A stretch of DNA of 64,000 nucleotides from Micromonospora sp. CCTCC AA 2012012 (GTDB taxonomy: Bacteria; Actinomycetota; Actinomycetes; Mycobacteriales; Micromonosporaceae). Under the pieces are notes generated by a model that was not told the origin of the DNA, did no database searches, and was given only the letters and a program-made list of their open reading frames with translations. Position numbers and translations under genes: made by a program. The stretch covers positions 372,001 to 436,000 of the forward strand of contig NZ_CP159342.1 of the NCBI RefSeq assembly GCF_040499845.1, given 5' to 3'. Positions 49,453-60,577 of this stretch are shown here, one piece after another. The first letter of the stretch is position 1; each line of letters opens with the position of its first letter.

Positions 49453-49587
49453 CCACGCCTGCGCCCGCTCGGCGGGTGATTCATTGATGCCATCAGGTTC
49501 GTAGCGTCCCGGGGACCCGGTCGGGGCGGGCCGGCCGCGTGACACCGGTGAGTGACACCGCCCGAGTGGGCGCGGGCCGGCGGCTGG

Positions 49588-50535
49588 TCAGCGGAGGGTG
49601 GCGAGCCGGGACGGGTCGACGTTGCCGCCGCTGAGGACCAGGACGGCCCGGCCGCCGGATGGCAGCTCGACCAGGCCCGCGCGCAGTGCCGCCAGGCTCA
49701 CCGCCGCGGCCGGCTCGACCAGCAGCTTCGTCGCGTGGATCAGGTCCGACCAGGCGGGCAGGATGGCCGCCTCGGGCACCTCCACCACCTCGTCGACCAG
49801 CGCCCGGACGTGGGCCAGGGTGTGCCGCCCGGCGAACGGGGCGGCCAGGCCGTCGGCGACCGAGACCGGGCGGACCGGTGGGGTGGGCGTGCCGGTGCGC
49901 AGCGCGTGGGACATCGCGTTCGCGCCGTCCGGCTCGACGCCGACGACCCGGGTGGCGGGGGACGCCTCCTTCACGGCCGCCGCGATGCCGCTGATCAGGC
50001 CGCCGCCGCCCACCGGCACCAGCACCACCGCCGGGACGGGCCCGTCGGCGAGGAGTTCGCGGCCGACGGTGGCCTGCCCGGCGATCACGTCCGGGTCGTC
50101 GAAGGGCGGCAGCAGGTGCCAGCCGCGCTCGGCCGCGAGGCTCCGCGCGGTGGCCAGCAGGTCGTCGGTGAACACCGGCTCCGCGCCGAGGCGGCGGACC
50201 TCCGCCACCTTGGCGGGTACGGCACCGGGCGGCATGCAGACCACGGTGGGCAGCCCGAAGGTCCGGCCGACGAAGGCGACCGCGATCGCGTGGTTGCCCG
50301 CGGAGAACGCCACCAGCCCGGCCGGCATGCCCTCGCGCTCGGCGCGGGCGAGCAGGGCGTTCGTCGCCCCCCGGGCCTTGAAGCTGCCGGTGTGCTGCAG
50401 GTTCTCCGCCTTGACCGCGACCCGCAGGCCCAGTGCCTCGCCGAGCACCGGCGCGTCCAGCAGCGGGGTGCGGACCACCCGCCCGTCGAGGCGCTTCTCG
50501 GCCGCCGTGATGTCGTCGCCCGTCACCAGCCGCAT
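49588..50535 (-). CDS. Threonine ammonia-lyase-like PLP enzyme (fold type II)
   Basis: A 315-residue serine/threonine dehydratase. The PLP Lys is in TGSFKARGA, the substrate loop in FSAGNHAIAVA, the phosphate loop in VPVGGGGLISG, and VLSGGNVD closes the domain. There is no C-terminal ACT regulatory domain, so it resembles catabolic threonine/serine dehydratases (or hydroxyectoine-type EutB) and not allosteric IlvA. ATG 50535 has TAGGCT 7 bases upstream and no ribosome binding site: leaderless. It lies just before the secreted-enzyme group. Confidence 0.9.
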   Translation of the reverse strand: MRLVTGDDITAAEKRLDGRVVRTPLLDAPVLGEALGLRVAVKAENLQHTGSFKARGATNALLARAEREGMPAGLVAFSAGNHAIAVAFVGRTFGLPTVVCMPPGAVPAKVAEVRRLGAEPVFTDDLLATARSLAAERGWHLLPPFDDPDVIAGQATVGRELLADGPVPAVVLVPVGGGGLISGIAAAVKEASPATRVVGVEPDGANAMSHALRTGTPTPPVRPVSVADGLAAPFAGRHTLAHVRALVDEVVEVPEAAILPAWSDLIHATKLLVEPAAAVSLAALRAGLVELPSGGRAVLVLSGGNVDPSRLATLR

Positions 50536-50542
50536 CCGAGTG

Positions 50543-50548
50543 AGCCTA
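50543..50548 (-). promoter_or_regulatory. -10 element of the threonine dehydratase gene, leaderless layout
   Basis: TAGGCT on the minus strand, 7 bases before ATG 50535, with no Shine-Dalgarno sequence. Confidence 0.5.
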
Positions 50549-50668
50549 GCCGGGATCGCCGGTCGGCGGAAACCTTCAGACGGTAGCGCTGGTTCGGCAA
50601 GGATTTGTATCCATAAGAGTCTATCGGCGTCCGCTGCGAATCAATGATCTTCCGCGTCCTGGTGATCT

Positions 50669-50680
50669 ATTGATATCAAT
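50669..50680. promoter_or_regulatory. ATTGATATCAAT palindrome upstream of the SGNH hydrolase
   Basis: A 12-bp perfect AT-rich palindrome 38 bases before GTG 50719, in an unusually AT-rich stretch (about 50595-50685). It may be an operator or part of the promoter (TATTGAT). Confidence 0.4.
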
Positions 50681-50718
50681 CTCTCACCACCACCTCCTCC
50701 CACCCCCAGGAGTGCGAC

Positions 50719-51522
50719 GTGCGGAGATCCCGTCTTACGACCCTCGCCCTGAGTGTCGCCACATCCCTCGGCGCCATGCTGGCGTTCGCCGTCCCCGCCC
50801 AGGCCGCGGCCACCGACCGGTACGTCGCCCTCGGCGACTCGTACGCCTCCGGTGTCGGTGCGGACAGCTACACCGCCGAGAGCGGTTCCTGCCAGCGCAG
50901 CACGAACGCCTACCCGGCGCTCTACAACGCCAACATCCACCCCGCCTCGTACCGCTCGGTGGCGTGCTCCGGGGCGACCACCACCGACGTCGTCAACAAC
51001 CAGCTCTCCGCGCTCTCCTCCACCACCACGCTGGTCAGCGTCACCATCGGCGGCAACGACGTCGGCTTCTCCAGCATCATGACCACCTGCGTGCTCCAGG
51101 GGGAGACCCAGTGCGTGGCGGCCGTGCAGGCGGCCGAGGACAAGGCCCGCGCCCAGCTGTCCGGCCTGCTGGCCAACGTCTACAACGGAATCCGGACGCG
51201 CGCCCCGTCGGCCCGCGTGGTGGTCGTCGGCTACCCGGTCTTCTACCAGCTCGGCACGCTCTGCGCCGGGCTCAGCGCCACCTCCCGGGCGAAGATCAAC
51301 GAGGGCATCAACCTGGTGGACGACATCACCCGCTCGGCCGCCGGCTCGGCCGGCTTCACCTTCGCCGACGTCCGGTCGATCTTCGTCGGCCACCAGCTGT
51401 GCAGCTACGGGACGAAGTGGCTGCACGCGCTGAACTACCTGAACATCGGCATCTCGTACCACCCGACGGCCGCCGGGCAGTCCGGTGGCTACTACCCGGT
51501 CTTCCGTAACGCGGCCGGCTGA
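50719..51522 (+). CDS. Secreted SGNH/GDSL-family hydrolase
   Basis: A 267-residue exported esterase or lipase. The signal peptide (RRSRLTTLALSVATSLGAML, ending AQAAA) is followed by block I YVALGDSYASG (Ser), GATTTDVV (Gly), IGGNDVGFSS (Asn) and block V SYHPTAAGQ (His), as in the secreted Streptomyces GDSL lipases. Cysteines suggest two or three disulfides. GTG 50719 has an AGGAG site just upstream. It leads a group of secreted enzymes (GH44, GH18) and may deacylate polymers or lipids outside the cell. Confidence 0.92.
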   Translation: MRRSRLTTLALSVATSLGAMLAFAVPAQAAATDRYVALGDSYASGVGADSYTAESGSCQRSTNAYPALYNANIHPASYRSVACSGATTTDVVNNQLSALSSTTTLVSVTIGGNDVGFSSIMTTCVLQGETQCVAAVQAAEDKARAQLSGLLANVYNGIRTRAPSARVVVVGYPVFYQLGTLCAGLSATSRAKINEGINLVDDITRSAAGSAGFTFADVRSIFVGHQLCSYGTKWLHALNYLNIGISYHPTAAGQSGGYYPVFRNAAG

Positions 51523-51625
51523 CCGGGGCGGGTCCGGGGCGGGTCCGTCCTCCCGCCCCGGACCCGCACCGCGCACCCCGGCCCGGCGGCCGGGGTTGAC
51601 GCGTGAGAGGCGGAGGGTGATCCTA

Positions 51626-51639
51626 TGGAAGCGCTCCCA
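51626..51639. promoter_or_regulatory. CebR-like operator upstream of the GH44 gene
   Basis: TGGAAGCGCTCCCA differs at one base from TGGGAGCGCTCCCA, the operator of the cellobiose-responsive LacI-type repressor CebR in Streptomyces. It lies 38 bases before GTG 51677, where a bound repressor would block transcription. It implies induction of the cellulase by cello-oligosaccharides. Confidence 0.72.
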
Positions 51640-51676
51640 ACGGCGAGCTTCGATTCCTTCTCGAAAGGGAAAGCTC

Positions 51677-53200
51677 GTGCGTCCCACCACAGCACTGCTT
51701 CCGGTCACCCTCGTCGTCGCCCTCGGCGGCCTGGCTCTGCCCTCGCCCGCCCTGGCCGCCGACCCCGGCCCGGCCCTGACCGTCGACGCCACCACGGGTC
51801 GCCACCCGATCAGCCCGTACGTCTACGGCATGAACTTCGCCGACGAGGCCCTGGCGCGGGACCTCCGGCTGCCGGTGGACCGCTACGGCGGCAACGCCAC
51901 CACCCGCTACAACTTCCGCGCCGACACCAGCAACCGGGCCGGCGACTGGTACTTCGAGAACATCCCCAACGACAATCCGGACCCGGCGAGCCTGCCCGAC
52001 GGCTCGGAGACCGACCGGTTCGTGGCCGAGAACAAGCGCACCGGCACCGCGACGATCATGACCGTTCCGATGATCGGCTGGGTGGCCAAGGACCGGGCGA
52101 GGTCCTGTGCCTACAGCGTGGCGAAGTACGGCGCCCAGCAGTCCACCGACCCGTGGGCCCCGGACTGTGGCAACGGGAAGAAGCCGGACGGCACGCTGAT
52201 CACCGGCAACGACCCGAAGGACACCAGTGTCGCGGTCGGCCCGGAGTACGTCACCGACTGGCTGACCCACCTCAAGGGACGGTTCGGCTCGGCGGCGAAC
52301 GGGGGTGTCCAGTTCTACAACCTGGACAACGAGCCGGACCTCTGGCACTCCACCCACCGGGACGTCCGCCCGACCGGCCTCGGCTACGACGAGCTGCGCG
52401 ACCGCACCTACCAGTACGCCGCCGCGATCAAGGCGGCCGACCCGGGGGCGAAGACCCTCGGCCCGGTCGGCTGGGGGCTGAACTCGATCTTTTATTCCGG
52501 CCTGGACCAGGACACCTGCTCGCGTACCGGGTGCTGGTCCAACCCGCCGGACCGGGCCGCGCACGCCGGGCAGGACCTCGGTCCCTGGTACCTGGACCAG
52601 ATGCGCGCGTACGAGCAGCAGCACGCCACCCGGATCCTGGACTACTTCGACGTCCACCTCTATCCGCAGCAGTCCGGCGTCTTCAGCGACGCGGCGGGCG
52701 ACGCGGCCACCCAGGCGCTCCGGCTGCGCTCCACCCGGCAGCTCTGGGACCCGACCTACGTGGACGAGAGCTGGATCAACAAGCCGGTCCGGTTCATCCC
52801 GCGGATGCGTGAGCTGGTCGACCAGCACTACCGGGGCACGAAGATCGCGATGACCGAGTACAACTGGGGCGGAACCGGGTCGATGAACGGGGCGCTGGCC
52901 GAGGCGGACGTGCTCGGCATCTTCGGCCGGGAGGGGCTCGACCTGGCCAACCTTTGGACCGCGCCGAAGTCCGACCAGCCGGTCGCGAACGCCTTCCGGA
53001 TCTACCGCAACTACGACGGCGCCGGCGGCGCGTTCGGCGAGACCTCCGTCCGCGCCACCAGCGCCGACCAGGAGAAGCTCGCGGTGTACGCGGCCGAGCG
53101 CGGCAGCGACAAGGCGCTCACCCTGGTCGTGGTGAACAAGTCCGGCGCCGACCTGACCAGCCCCGTCGCGCTCACCGGCGCCTCGGCCGGCACGGCGTAG
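51677..53200 (+). CDS. GH44 endoglucanase, truncated by an in-frame TAG
   Basis: 507 residues to TAG 53198-53200. The signal peptide (LLPVTLVVALGGLALPSPALAA) leads into a GH44 TIM barrel: NYGG-like DRYGGNATTRYN, acid/base Glu in NLDNEPDLW, nucleophile Glu in AMTEYNWGG. The TAG cuts the family's C-terminal beta domain: the next codons, still in the same frame, continue VYRYSAANLAG, and CAG (Gln) is expected at this position. The product would lack the end of the beta domain, an Fn3 domain and a CBM2. GTG 51677 has AAAGGGAAA upstream. The catalytic residues are intact, so some activity might remain. Confidence 0.88.
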   Translation: MRPTTALLPVTLVVALGGLALPSPALAADPGPALTVDATTGRHPISPYVYGMNFADEALARDLRLPVDRYGGNATTRYNFRADTSNRAGDWYFENIPNDNPDPASLPDGSETDRFVAENKRTGTATIMTVPMIGWVAKDRARSCAYSVAKYGAQQSTDPWAPDCGNGKKPDGTLITGNDPKDTSVAVGPEYVTDWLTHLKGRFGSAANGGVQFYNLDNEPDLWHSTHRDVRPTGLGYDELRDRTYQYAAAIKAADPGAKTLGPVGWGLNSIFYSGLDQDTCSRTGCWSNPPDRAAHAGQDLGPWYLDQMRAYEQQHATRILDYFDVHLYPQQSGVFSDAAGDAATQALRLRSTRQLWDPTYVDESWINKPVRFIPRMRELVDQHYRGTKIAMTEYNWGGTGSMNGALAEADVLGIFGREGLDLANLWTAPKSDQPVANAFRIYRNYDGAGGAFGETSVRATSADQEKLAVYAAERGSDKALTLVVVNKSGADLTSPVALTGASAGTA

Positions 53201-53953
53201 GTCTACCGCTACAGCGCGGCGAACCTCGCCGGGGTGGTGCGGGAGGCCGACCAGGCGGTCGACGCGACCGGGTTCACGGCCACCTTCCCGGCCAACTCGA
53301 TCACCCACCTGGTGCTGCCGCGCGGCACCGGCGGCGGTGACACGCAGGCGCCGAACGCGCCGGGCAAGCCGACCGCCGGCACGGTCACCAGCGACAGCGT
53401 CGCGCTGAGCTGGGCGCCGGCCACCGACAACGTCGGCGTCACCGGCTATGACGTCCAGCGGGTGGACCCCTCCGGCGCGGTCCGGGTGGGCAGTGCCACC
53501 GGCACCGCGTACACCGTCACCGGGCTCGCGGCGGACACGTCGTACACCTTCGTGGTGACCGCCCGGGACGCGGCGGGCAACGTCTCGGCGGCCTCGCCCG
53601 GGCTGGTGGTGCGGACCGCGCCGGCGACCACCCCGACGGGCGGCTGCGCGGTGACCTGGTCGGCGAACAGCTGGCCGGGCGGCTTCACCGCCACCGTCAC
53701 GATCAGGAACACCGGCAGCACCGCGATCGACGGCTGGAAGCTCGGCTTCGACTTCCCGACCACCGGGCAGAAGGTCGGGCAGGGCTGGTCGGCGACCTGG
53801 AAGCAGAGCGGGGTGAGCGTGACCGCCGAGAACCTGAGCTACAACGGCCGGTTGGCACCGGGTGCCTCCACCAGCATCGGCTTCAACGGCTCCTGGACCG
53901 GCACGAATCCGGCGCCGGCCGCGTTCACCCTGAACGGCCAGCGCTGCGGCTGA
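53201..53953 (+). pseudogene. 3' remainder of the interrupted GH44 gene (beta domain end, Fn3, CBM2)
   Basis: Same frame as the GH44 gene, without further stops to 53953. Residues after the TAG complete the GH44 beta domain (VYRYSAANLAG, FPANSITHLVLPRG), followed by an Fn3 module (APGKPTAGTVTSDSVALSW, GYDVQRV, YTVTGLAADTSYTFVVTARD) and a family 2 carbohydrate-binding module (CAVTWSANSWPGGFTATVTI to LNGQRCG, with surface Trp). No ribosome binding site or signal peptide allows independent secretion. It is either a remnant, readthrough product or the victim of a sequencing error (C to T at 53198). Confidence 0.8.
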
Positions 53954-53970
53954 GCCGAGCGGGGTCAGGC

Positions 53971-54008
53971 CGACGGGCCCGGGGCGCGGCGACGCCCCGG
54001 GCCCGTCG
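53971..54008. terminator. Bidirectional terminator between GH44 and glutathione peroxidase genes
   Basis: Perfect 16-bp stem (53971-53986, CGACGGGCCCGGGGCG, with 53993-54008) and a 6-base loop between convergent genes. Confidence 0.85.
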
Positions 54009-54022
54009 CGGTGCCGAGCCGG

Positions 54023-54511
54023 TCAGGCCGGCAGGATCTTCTCGACCGCCGCGCGCAGCTGCGGGTCGTCGGGGGTGACCGTCGGGGCGAACCGGGCCGC
54101 CACCGTGCCGTCGGGCGTGACCAGGAACTTCTCGAAGTTCCACCGGACGTCGCCGGTGTGCCCCTCGGCGTCCGGGGTGGACACCAGCGCCGCATAGAGC
54201 GGGTGCCGGTCGGGGCCGTTGACGTCGACCTTCTCCGTCAGCGGGAAGGTGACGCCGTAGTTCACCTGGCAGAAGTCGCTGATCTCCGCGGCCGAACCGG
54301 GCTCCTGGCCGGCGAACTGGTTGCACGGCACGCCGAGCACGGTCAGGCCGCGGTCGGCGTACTCCTCGGCCAGGGCCTGGAGCAGGGCGTACTGCGGGGT
54401 GAGGCCGCAGCGGGAGGCGACGTTGACCACCAGCAGCGCCCGGCCGCGGTAACGGGACAGGTCCGCGGGGCCGCCCGAGAGGGCGTCGATCTCGATGTCG
54501 AAAACGCTCAT
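54023..54511 (-). CDS. Glutathione peroxidase-family thiol peroxidase
   Basis: A 162-residue GPx fold protein. The tetrad is complete: Cys in NVASRCGLTPQY (Cys, not selenocysteine), Gln in CNQFAGQEPG, Trp and Asn in RWNFEKFLV. Bacterial Cys-GPx enzymes usually use thioredoxin, since actinomycetes make mycothiol and not glutathione. ATG 54511 has TAGCCT 6 bases upstream and no ribosome binding site (leaderless). It interrupts the secreted-enzyme group on the opposite strand. Confidence 0.93.
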   Translation of the reverse strand: MSVFDIEIDALSGGPADLSRYRGRALLVVNVASRCGLTPQYALLQALAEEYADRGLTVLGVPCNQFAGQEPGSAAEISDFCQVNYGVTFPLTEKVDVNGPDRHPLYAALVSTPDAEGHTGDVRWNFEKFLVTPDGTVAARFAPTVTPDDPQLRAAVEKILPA

Positions 54512-54517
54512 GGGGCG

Positions 54518-54523
54518 AGGCTA
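54518..54523 (-). promoter_or_regulatory. -10 element of the glutathione peroxidase gene, leaderless layout
   Basis: TAGCCT on the minus strand, 6 bases before ATG 54511. Confidence 0.5.
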
Positions 54524-54576
54524 CGCGTCGGACGCGGCCCTCCGGCGACGGCCGGAGAAATCGATGAATGCACATC

Positions 54577-54606
54577 TTGACTAAGTGATGACGGCGTGAG
54601 TAGCGT
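54577..54606 (+). promoter_or_regulatory. Sigma-70-type promoter of the chitinase gene
   Basis: TTGACT (-35, 54577-54582), 18-base spacer, TAGCGT (-10, 54601-54606). Transcription would start near 54613. Confidence 0.65.
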
Positions 54607-54621
54607 CTCAGCATCCAATCT

Positions 54622-54632
54622 GGAAAGTTTCC
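54622..54632. promoter_or_regulatory. Palindromic operator candidate before the chitinase gene
   Basis: GGAAA-G-TTTCC, 11 bp, lies just downstream of the predicted transcription start and 23 bases before ATG 54655, where a repressor would block elongation. It resembles AAAGTTTCC-type boxes I recall upstream of actinomycete glycoside hydrolase genes; the regulator is not known. Confidence 0.5.
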
Positions 54633-54654
54633 TAACTGTTTGGGGAGACGCCAC

Positions 54655-56310
54655 ATGAAGAGATCGCTCCGCCGGGCCCTCTGGGCCGGTGCCGTGGTCG
54701 CGCTGACGGTCGCGGCGGTGCCGATGGCCACCGCGTCCGCCGCCGGCAGCGTGACCGCCACGTTCGCCAAGGTGCAGGACTGGGGGACCGGTCACGAGGC
54801 GAAGGTGACCGTCACCAACGGCACCAGCGCCAGCGTCGACACCTGGCGCATCGAGTTCGATCTGCCCTCCGGCACCACCATCAGCAGCTTCTGGGACGCC
54901 GACGTCACCAGCAGCGGCAACCACTACGTCGCGGTCAAGAAGAGCTGGGCCGGGCCGCTCGCCCCGGGCGCCAGCTTCAGCTGGGGCTACAACGGCACCG
55001 GCCCGTACGCCGCGCCGCTGAACTGCACCGTCAACGGCGGGTCCTGCGCCGGCGGCGGCACCCCGCCGACCACCACCCCGCCGACCACGACCCCACCCAC
55101 CACCACGCCGCCGACCACCACGCCACCCACCACCACGCCACCGACCACCACCCCGCCGACCACCACGCCGCCGACCACCACCCCGCCGCCGTCGGGCGGG
55201 AAGAAGGTCGTCGGCTACTTCACCGAGTGGGGCGTCTACGGCCGCAACTATCACGTGAAGAACGTGCACACCAGCGGGTCGGCCGCCAAGATGACCCACC
55301 TGCTGTACGCCTTCGGCAACACCACCGGCGGCAAGTGCAGCATCGGCGACAGCTACGCCGACTACGACAAGGCGTACACCGCGGCGGACAGCGTCGACGG
55401 GGTGGCCGACACCTGGGACCAGCCGCTGCGCGGCAACTTCAACCAGCTCCGCAAGCTCAAGAAGATGTACCCCAACCTCAAGGTGATCTGGTCGTTTGGT
55501 GGCTGGACCTGGTCGGCCGGCTTCACCCAGGCCGCGCAGAACCCCGCCGCGTTCGCCGACTCCTGCTACGCGCTGATCAAGGACCCGCGCTGGGCGGACG
55601 TCTTCGACGGTATCGACATCGACTGGGAGTACCCGAACGCCTGCGGCCTCCAGTGCGACACCAGCGGCCCGAACGCCTTCAAGAACGTGATCGGCGCGCT
55701 GCGTGCCAAGTTCGGCGCCAGCTTCCTGATCACCTCGGCGATCACCGCCGACGGCAGCAACGGCGGCAAGATCGACGCCACCGACTACGCCGGCGCCGCA
55801 CCGAACCTCAACTGGCTGATGCCCATGACGTACGACTACTTCGGCGCCTGGGCGGCGCAGGGCCCGACCGCGCCGCACTCGCCGCTGTACTCGTACAGCG
55901 GCATCCCGCAGCAGGGTTTCTGGTCCGACGCGGCGATCCAGAAGTTGAAGGCCAAGGGCGTCCCCGCCGACAAGCTGCTGCTCGGCATCGGCTTCTACGG
56001 TCGGGGCTGGACCGGGGTGACGCAGGACGCCCCGGGTGGCACCGCGACCGGTCCCGCCCCCGGCACGTACGAGCAGGGCATCGAGGACTACAAGGTGCTC
56101 AAGAACAGCTGCCCGGCCACCGGCACCGTCGCCGGCACGGCGTACGCGAAGTGCGGCAGCAACTGGTGGAGCTACGACACCCCGGCCACCATCGGCGGCA
56201 AGATGACGTACGCGAAGAACCAGGGCCTCGGTGGCGCCTTCTTCTGGGAGCTCTCCGGTGACACCAGCAACGGTGAGCTGATCGGTGCCATCAAGGGCGG
56301 ACTCGGCTGA
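54655..56310 (+). CDS. Secreted GH18 chitinase with CBM2 and Pro-Thr linker
   Basis: A 551-residue chitinase. The signal peptide (RRALWAGAVVALTVAAVPMA, ending ASAAG) is followed by a CBM2 (about 35-135, two cysteines, conserved Trp), a Pro-Thr linker of eight PPTTT repeats (about 140-180), and a GH18 barrel with KVVGYFTEWGVYGRNY, FGGWTWS and the catalytic DGIDIDWEYP (Glu donor). Extra cysteines suggest disulfides. ATG 54655 has GGGGAG upstream. It would degrade chitin outside the cell; the CBM binds the polymer. Promoter and operator candidates are mapped above it. Confidence 0.95.
   Translation: MKRSLRRALWAGAVVALTVAAVPMATASAAGSVTATFAKVQDWGTGHEAKVTVTNGTSASVDTWRIEFDLPSGTTISSFWDADVTSSGNHYVAVKKSWAGPLAPGASFSWGYNGTGPYAAPLNCTVNGGSCAGGGTPPTTTPPTTTPPTTTPPTTTPPTTTPPTTTPPTTTPPTTTPPPSGGKKVVGYFTEWGVYGRNYHVKNVHTSGSAAKMTHLLYAFGNTTGGKCSIGDSYADYDKAYTAADSVDGVADTWDQPLRGNFNQLRKLKKMYPNLKVIWSFGGWTWSAGFTQAAQNPAAFADSCYALIKDPRWADVFDGIDIDWEYPNACGLQCDTSGPNAFKNVIGALRAKFGASFLITSAITADGSNGGKIDATDYAGAAPNLNWLMPMTYDYFGAWAAQGPTAPHSPLYSYSGIPQQGFWSDAAIQKLKAKGVPADKLLLGIGFYGRGWTGVTQDAPGGTATGPAPGTYEQGIEDYKVLKNSCPATGTVAGTAYAKCGSNWWSYDTPATIGGKMTYAKNQGLGGAFFWELSGDTSNGELIGAIKGGLG
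55065..55193 (+). repeat. 15-bp coding repeat of the chitinase Pro-Thr linker
   Basis: About eight units of CCGACCACCACCCCG and close variants encode the TPPTT/PPTTT linker. Unit number is probably variable between strains. Confidence 0.8.
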
Positions 56311-56336
56311 GCCGAGCGCCGACGCACCACCCACAC

Positions 56337-56371
56337 GGCGGGGAGGGACCACGCACCGGTCCCTCCCCGCC
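56337..56371 (+). terminator. Terminator of the chitinase gene
   Basis: Perfect 14-bp stem GGCGGGGAGGGACC (56337-56350) with 56358-56371, 7-base loop, 26 bases after the stop. Confidence 0.85.
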
Positions 56372-56472
56372 CGGCTGCGCGTCGGACCCGAGGGGGAGCT
56401 GGTGGGTGGGGGTGGGGGATGTGCGAGACTCGCCGCTCAACCGTCTCGATGTCCGCGCTGATGGGAGGGCCG

Positions 56473-59621
<3,149 letters not shown>

Positions 59622-59636
59622 CCCCCTTCCGGGCTT

Positions 59637-59696
59637 GTTGATCAAGAGGTTTGCGTCAGGCGGCGCGGCCTGGGTGACGCAAACCTCTTGATCAAC
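59637..59696. terminator. 22-bp perfect-stem hairpin between convergent genes
   Basis: Arms 59637-59658 and 59675-59696 are exact complements over 22 bases (starting GTTGATCAAGAGGTTTGCG) around a 16-base GC-rich loop. It lies between the threonine aldolase gene and the endonuclease IV gene. It is AT-richer than its surroundings and looks like a dispersed repeat used as a bidirectional terminator. Confidence 0.85.
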
Positions 59697-59713
59697 CTCG
59701 CGGGGCGGGGCGG

Positions 59714-60577
59714 TCAGGGGTGGAGGCGTTTGAGGGTGGCTATGTCGGCGGCGTGGCCGACGTGCTTCTCGGTGGGGGTCTCCACCACGATGGGGATGCC
59801 CGCGGTGGCGGGGTGGCGCATCAGTTCGGCGAAGGCCGGCTCACCGATGGTGCCCTTGCCGATGTTCTCGTGCCGGTCCCGGGTGGAGCCGCACAGGTCC
59901 TTCGAGTCGTTGGCGTGCACCAGCCGCAGCCGCCCCGGCCCGATGGTCTCCACCAGGGTGTCCAGCGTCGCGGTCATGCCACCCTCGGCGGCCAGGTCGT
60001 GCCCGGCGGCCCAGGCGTGGCAGGTGTCGAAGCAGACCCCGAGCGCCGGGTGCCGGTCCACCGCGTCCAGGTAGGGGCCGAGCTGCTCCACCCGGGAGGC
60101 CAGCGACCGGCCCCCGCCGGCGCTCGGCTCGACCAGCAGCATCGGGCCGCCGGTCGCCGCCGTGCTGTCCAGCAGCGGCAGCAGCACCTCGCGGAGCTGC
60201 CGCATCGCCGTCTCGGCGTGGCCGGCGTCGACGGCGCTGCCGGCGTGGAACACCACGCCCCGGGCGCCGATGGCCGCGCCCCGGCGCAGCGCGTGCGCGA
60301 GGGTCTCCGCCGACCGCTCGACCGTGTTCGCGGTGGGGGAGCCGAGGTTCACCAGCAGGGACGCGTGGATGTAGACCGGCACGTCCCGTTCGCCGCACCC
60401 GTCGCGGAACAGCGTGTCCTGCGCCGGGTCGCCCGGGGGCAGCGCCCAGCCGCGCGAGTTGGAGACGTAGACCTGCACCACCTCGGAGCCGGCCGCCTCG
60501 ACGTACGGCAGGACCGACCGGGCCAGGCCGCCGGCGGTGGGGGTGTGCGAGCCGACCCGCCGCTGCTGCCCGGTCAC
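59714..60577 (-). CDS. nfo: Endonuclease IV (AP endonuclease)
   Basis: A 287-residue TIM-barrel zinc nuclease of base-excision repair, cutting 5' of abasic sites. Metal ligands lie in VYIHASLLVNLG, VFHAGSAVD, LVEPSAGG, GVCFDTCHAWAAGHD, LVHANDSKD, RHENIGKGTIG and VVETPTE. It is the normal length. Its GTG (60577) overlaps the stop of the kinase gene as GTGA, so the two are co-translated, an odd functional pairing. The hairpin at 59637-59696 ends it. Confidence 0.95.
   Translation of the reverse strand: MTGQQRRVGSHTPTAGGLARSVLPYVEAAGSEVVQVYVSNSRGWALPPGDPAQDTLFRDGCGERDVPVYIHASLLVNLGSPTANTVERSAETLAHALRRGAAIGARGVVFHAGSAVDAGHAETAMRQLREVLLPLLDSTAATGGPMLLVEPSAGGGRSLASRVEQLGPYLDAVDRHPALGVCFDTCHAWAAGHDLAAEGGMTATLDTLVETIGPGRLRLVHANDSKDLCGSTRDRHENIGKGTIGEPAFAELMRHPATAGIPIVVETPTEKHVGHAADIATLKRLHP

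Noticed and set aside
51485..51676. Longer N-terminus for the GH44 protein starting within the SGNH gene
   Set aside because: It would precede the signal peptide by 64 residues and overlap the CebR-like operator; GTG 51677 has a ribosome binding site and opens the signal peptide.
53198..53200. Internal TAG considered as selenocysteine or pyrrolysine
   Set aside because: Selenocysteine uses TGA; pyrrolysine machinery is not expected here, and the family position is not a catalytic residue.
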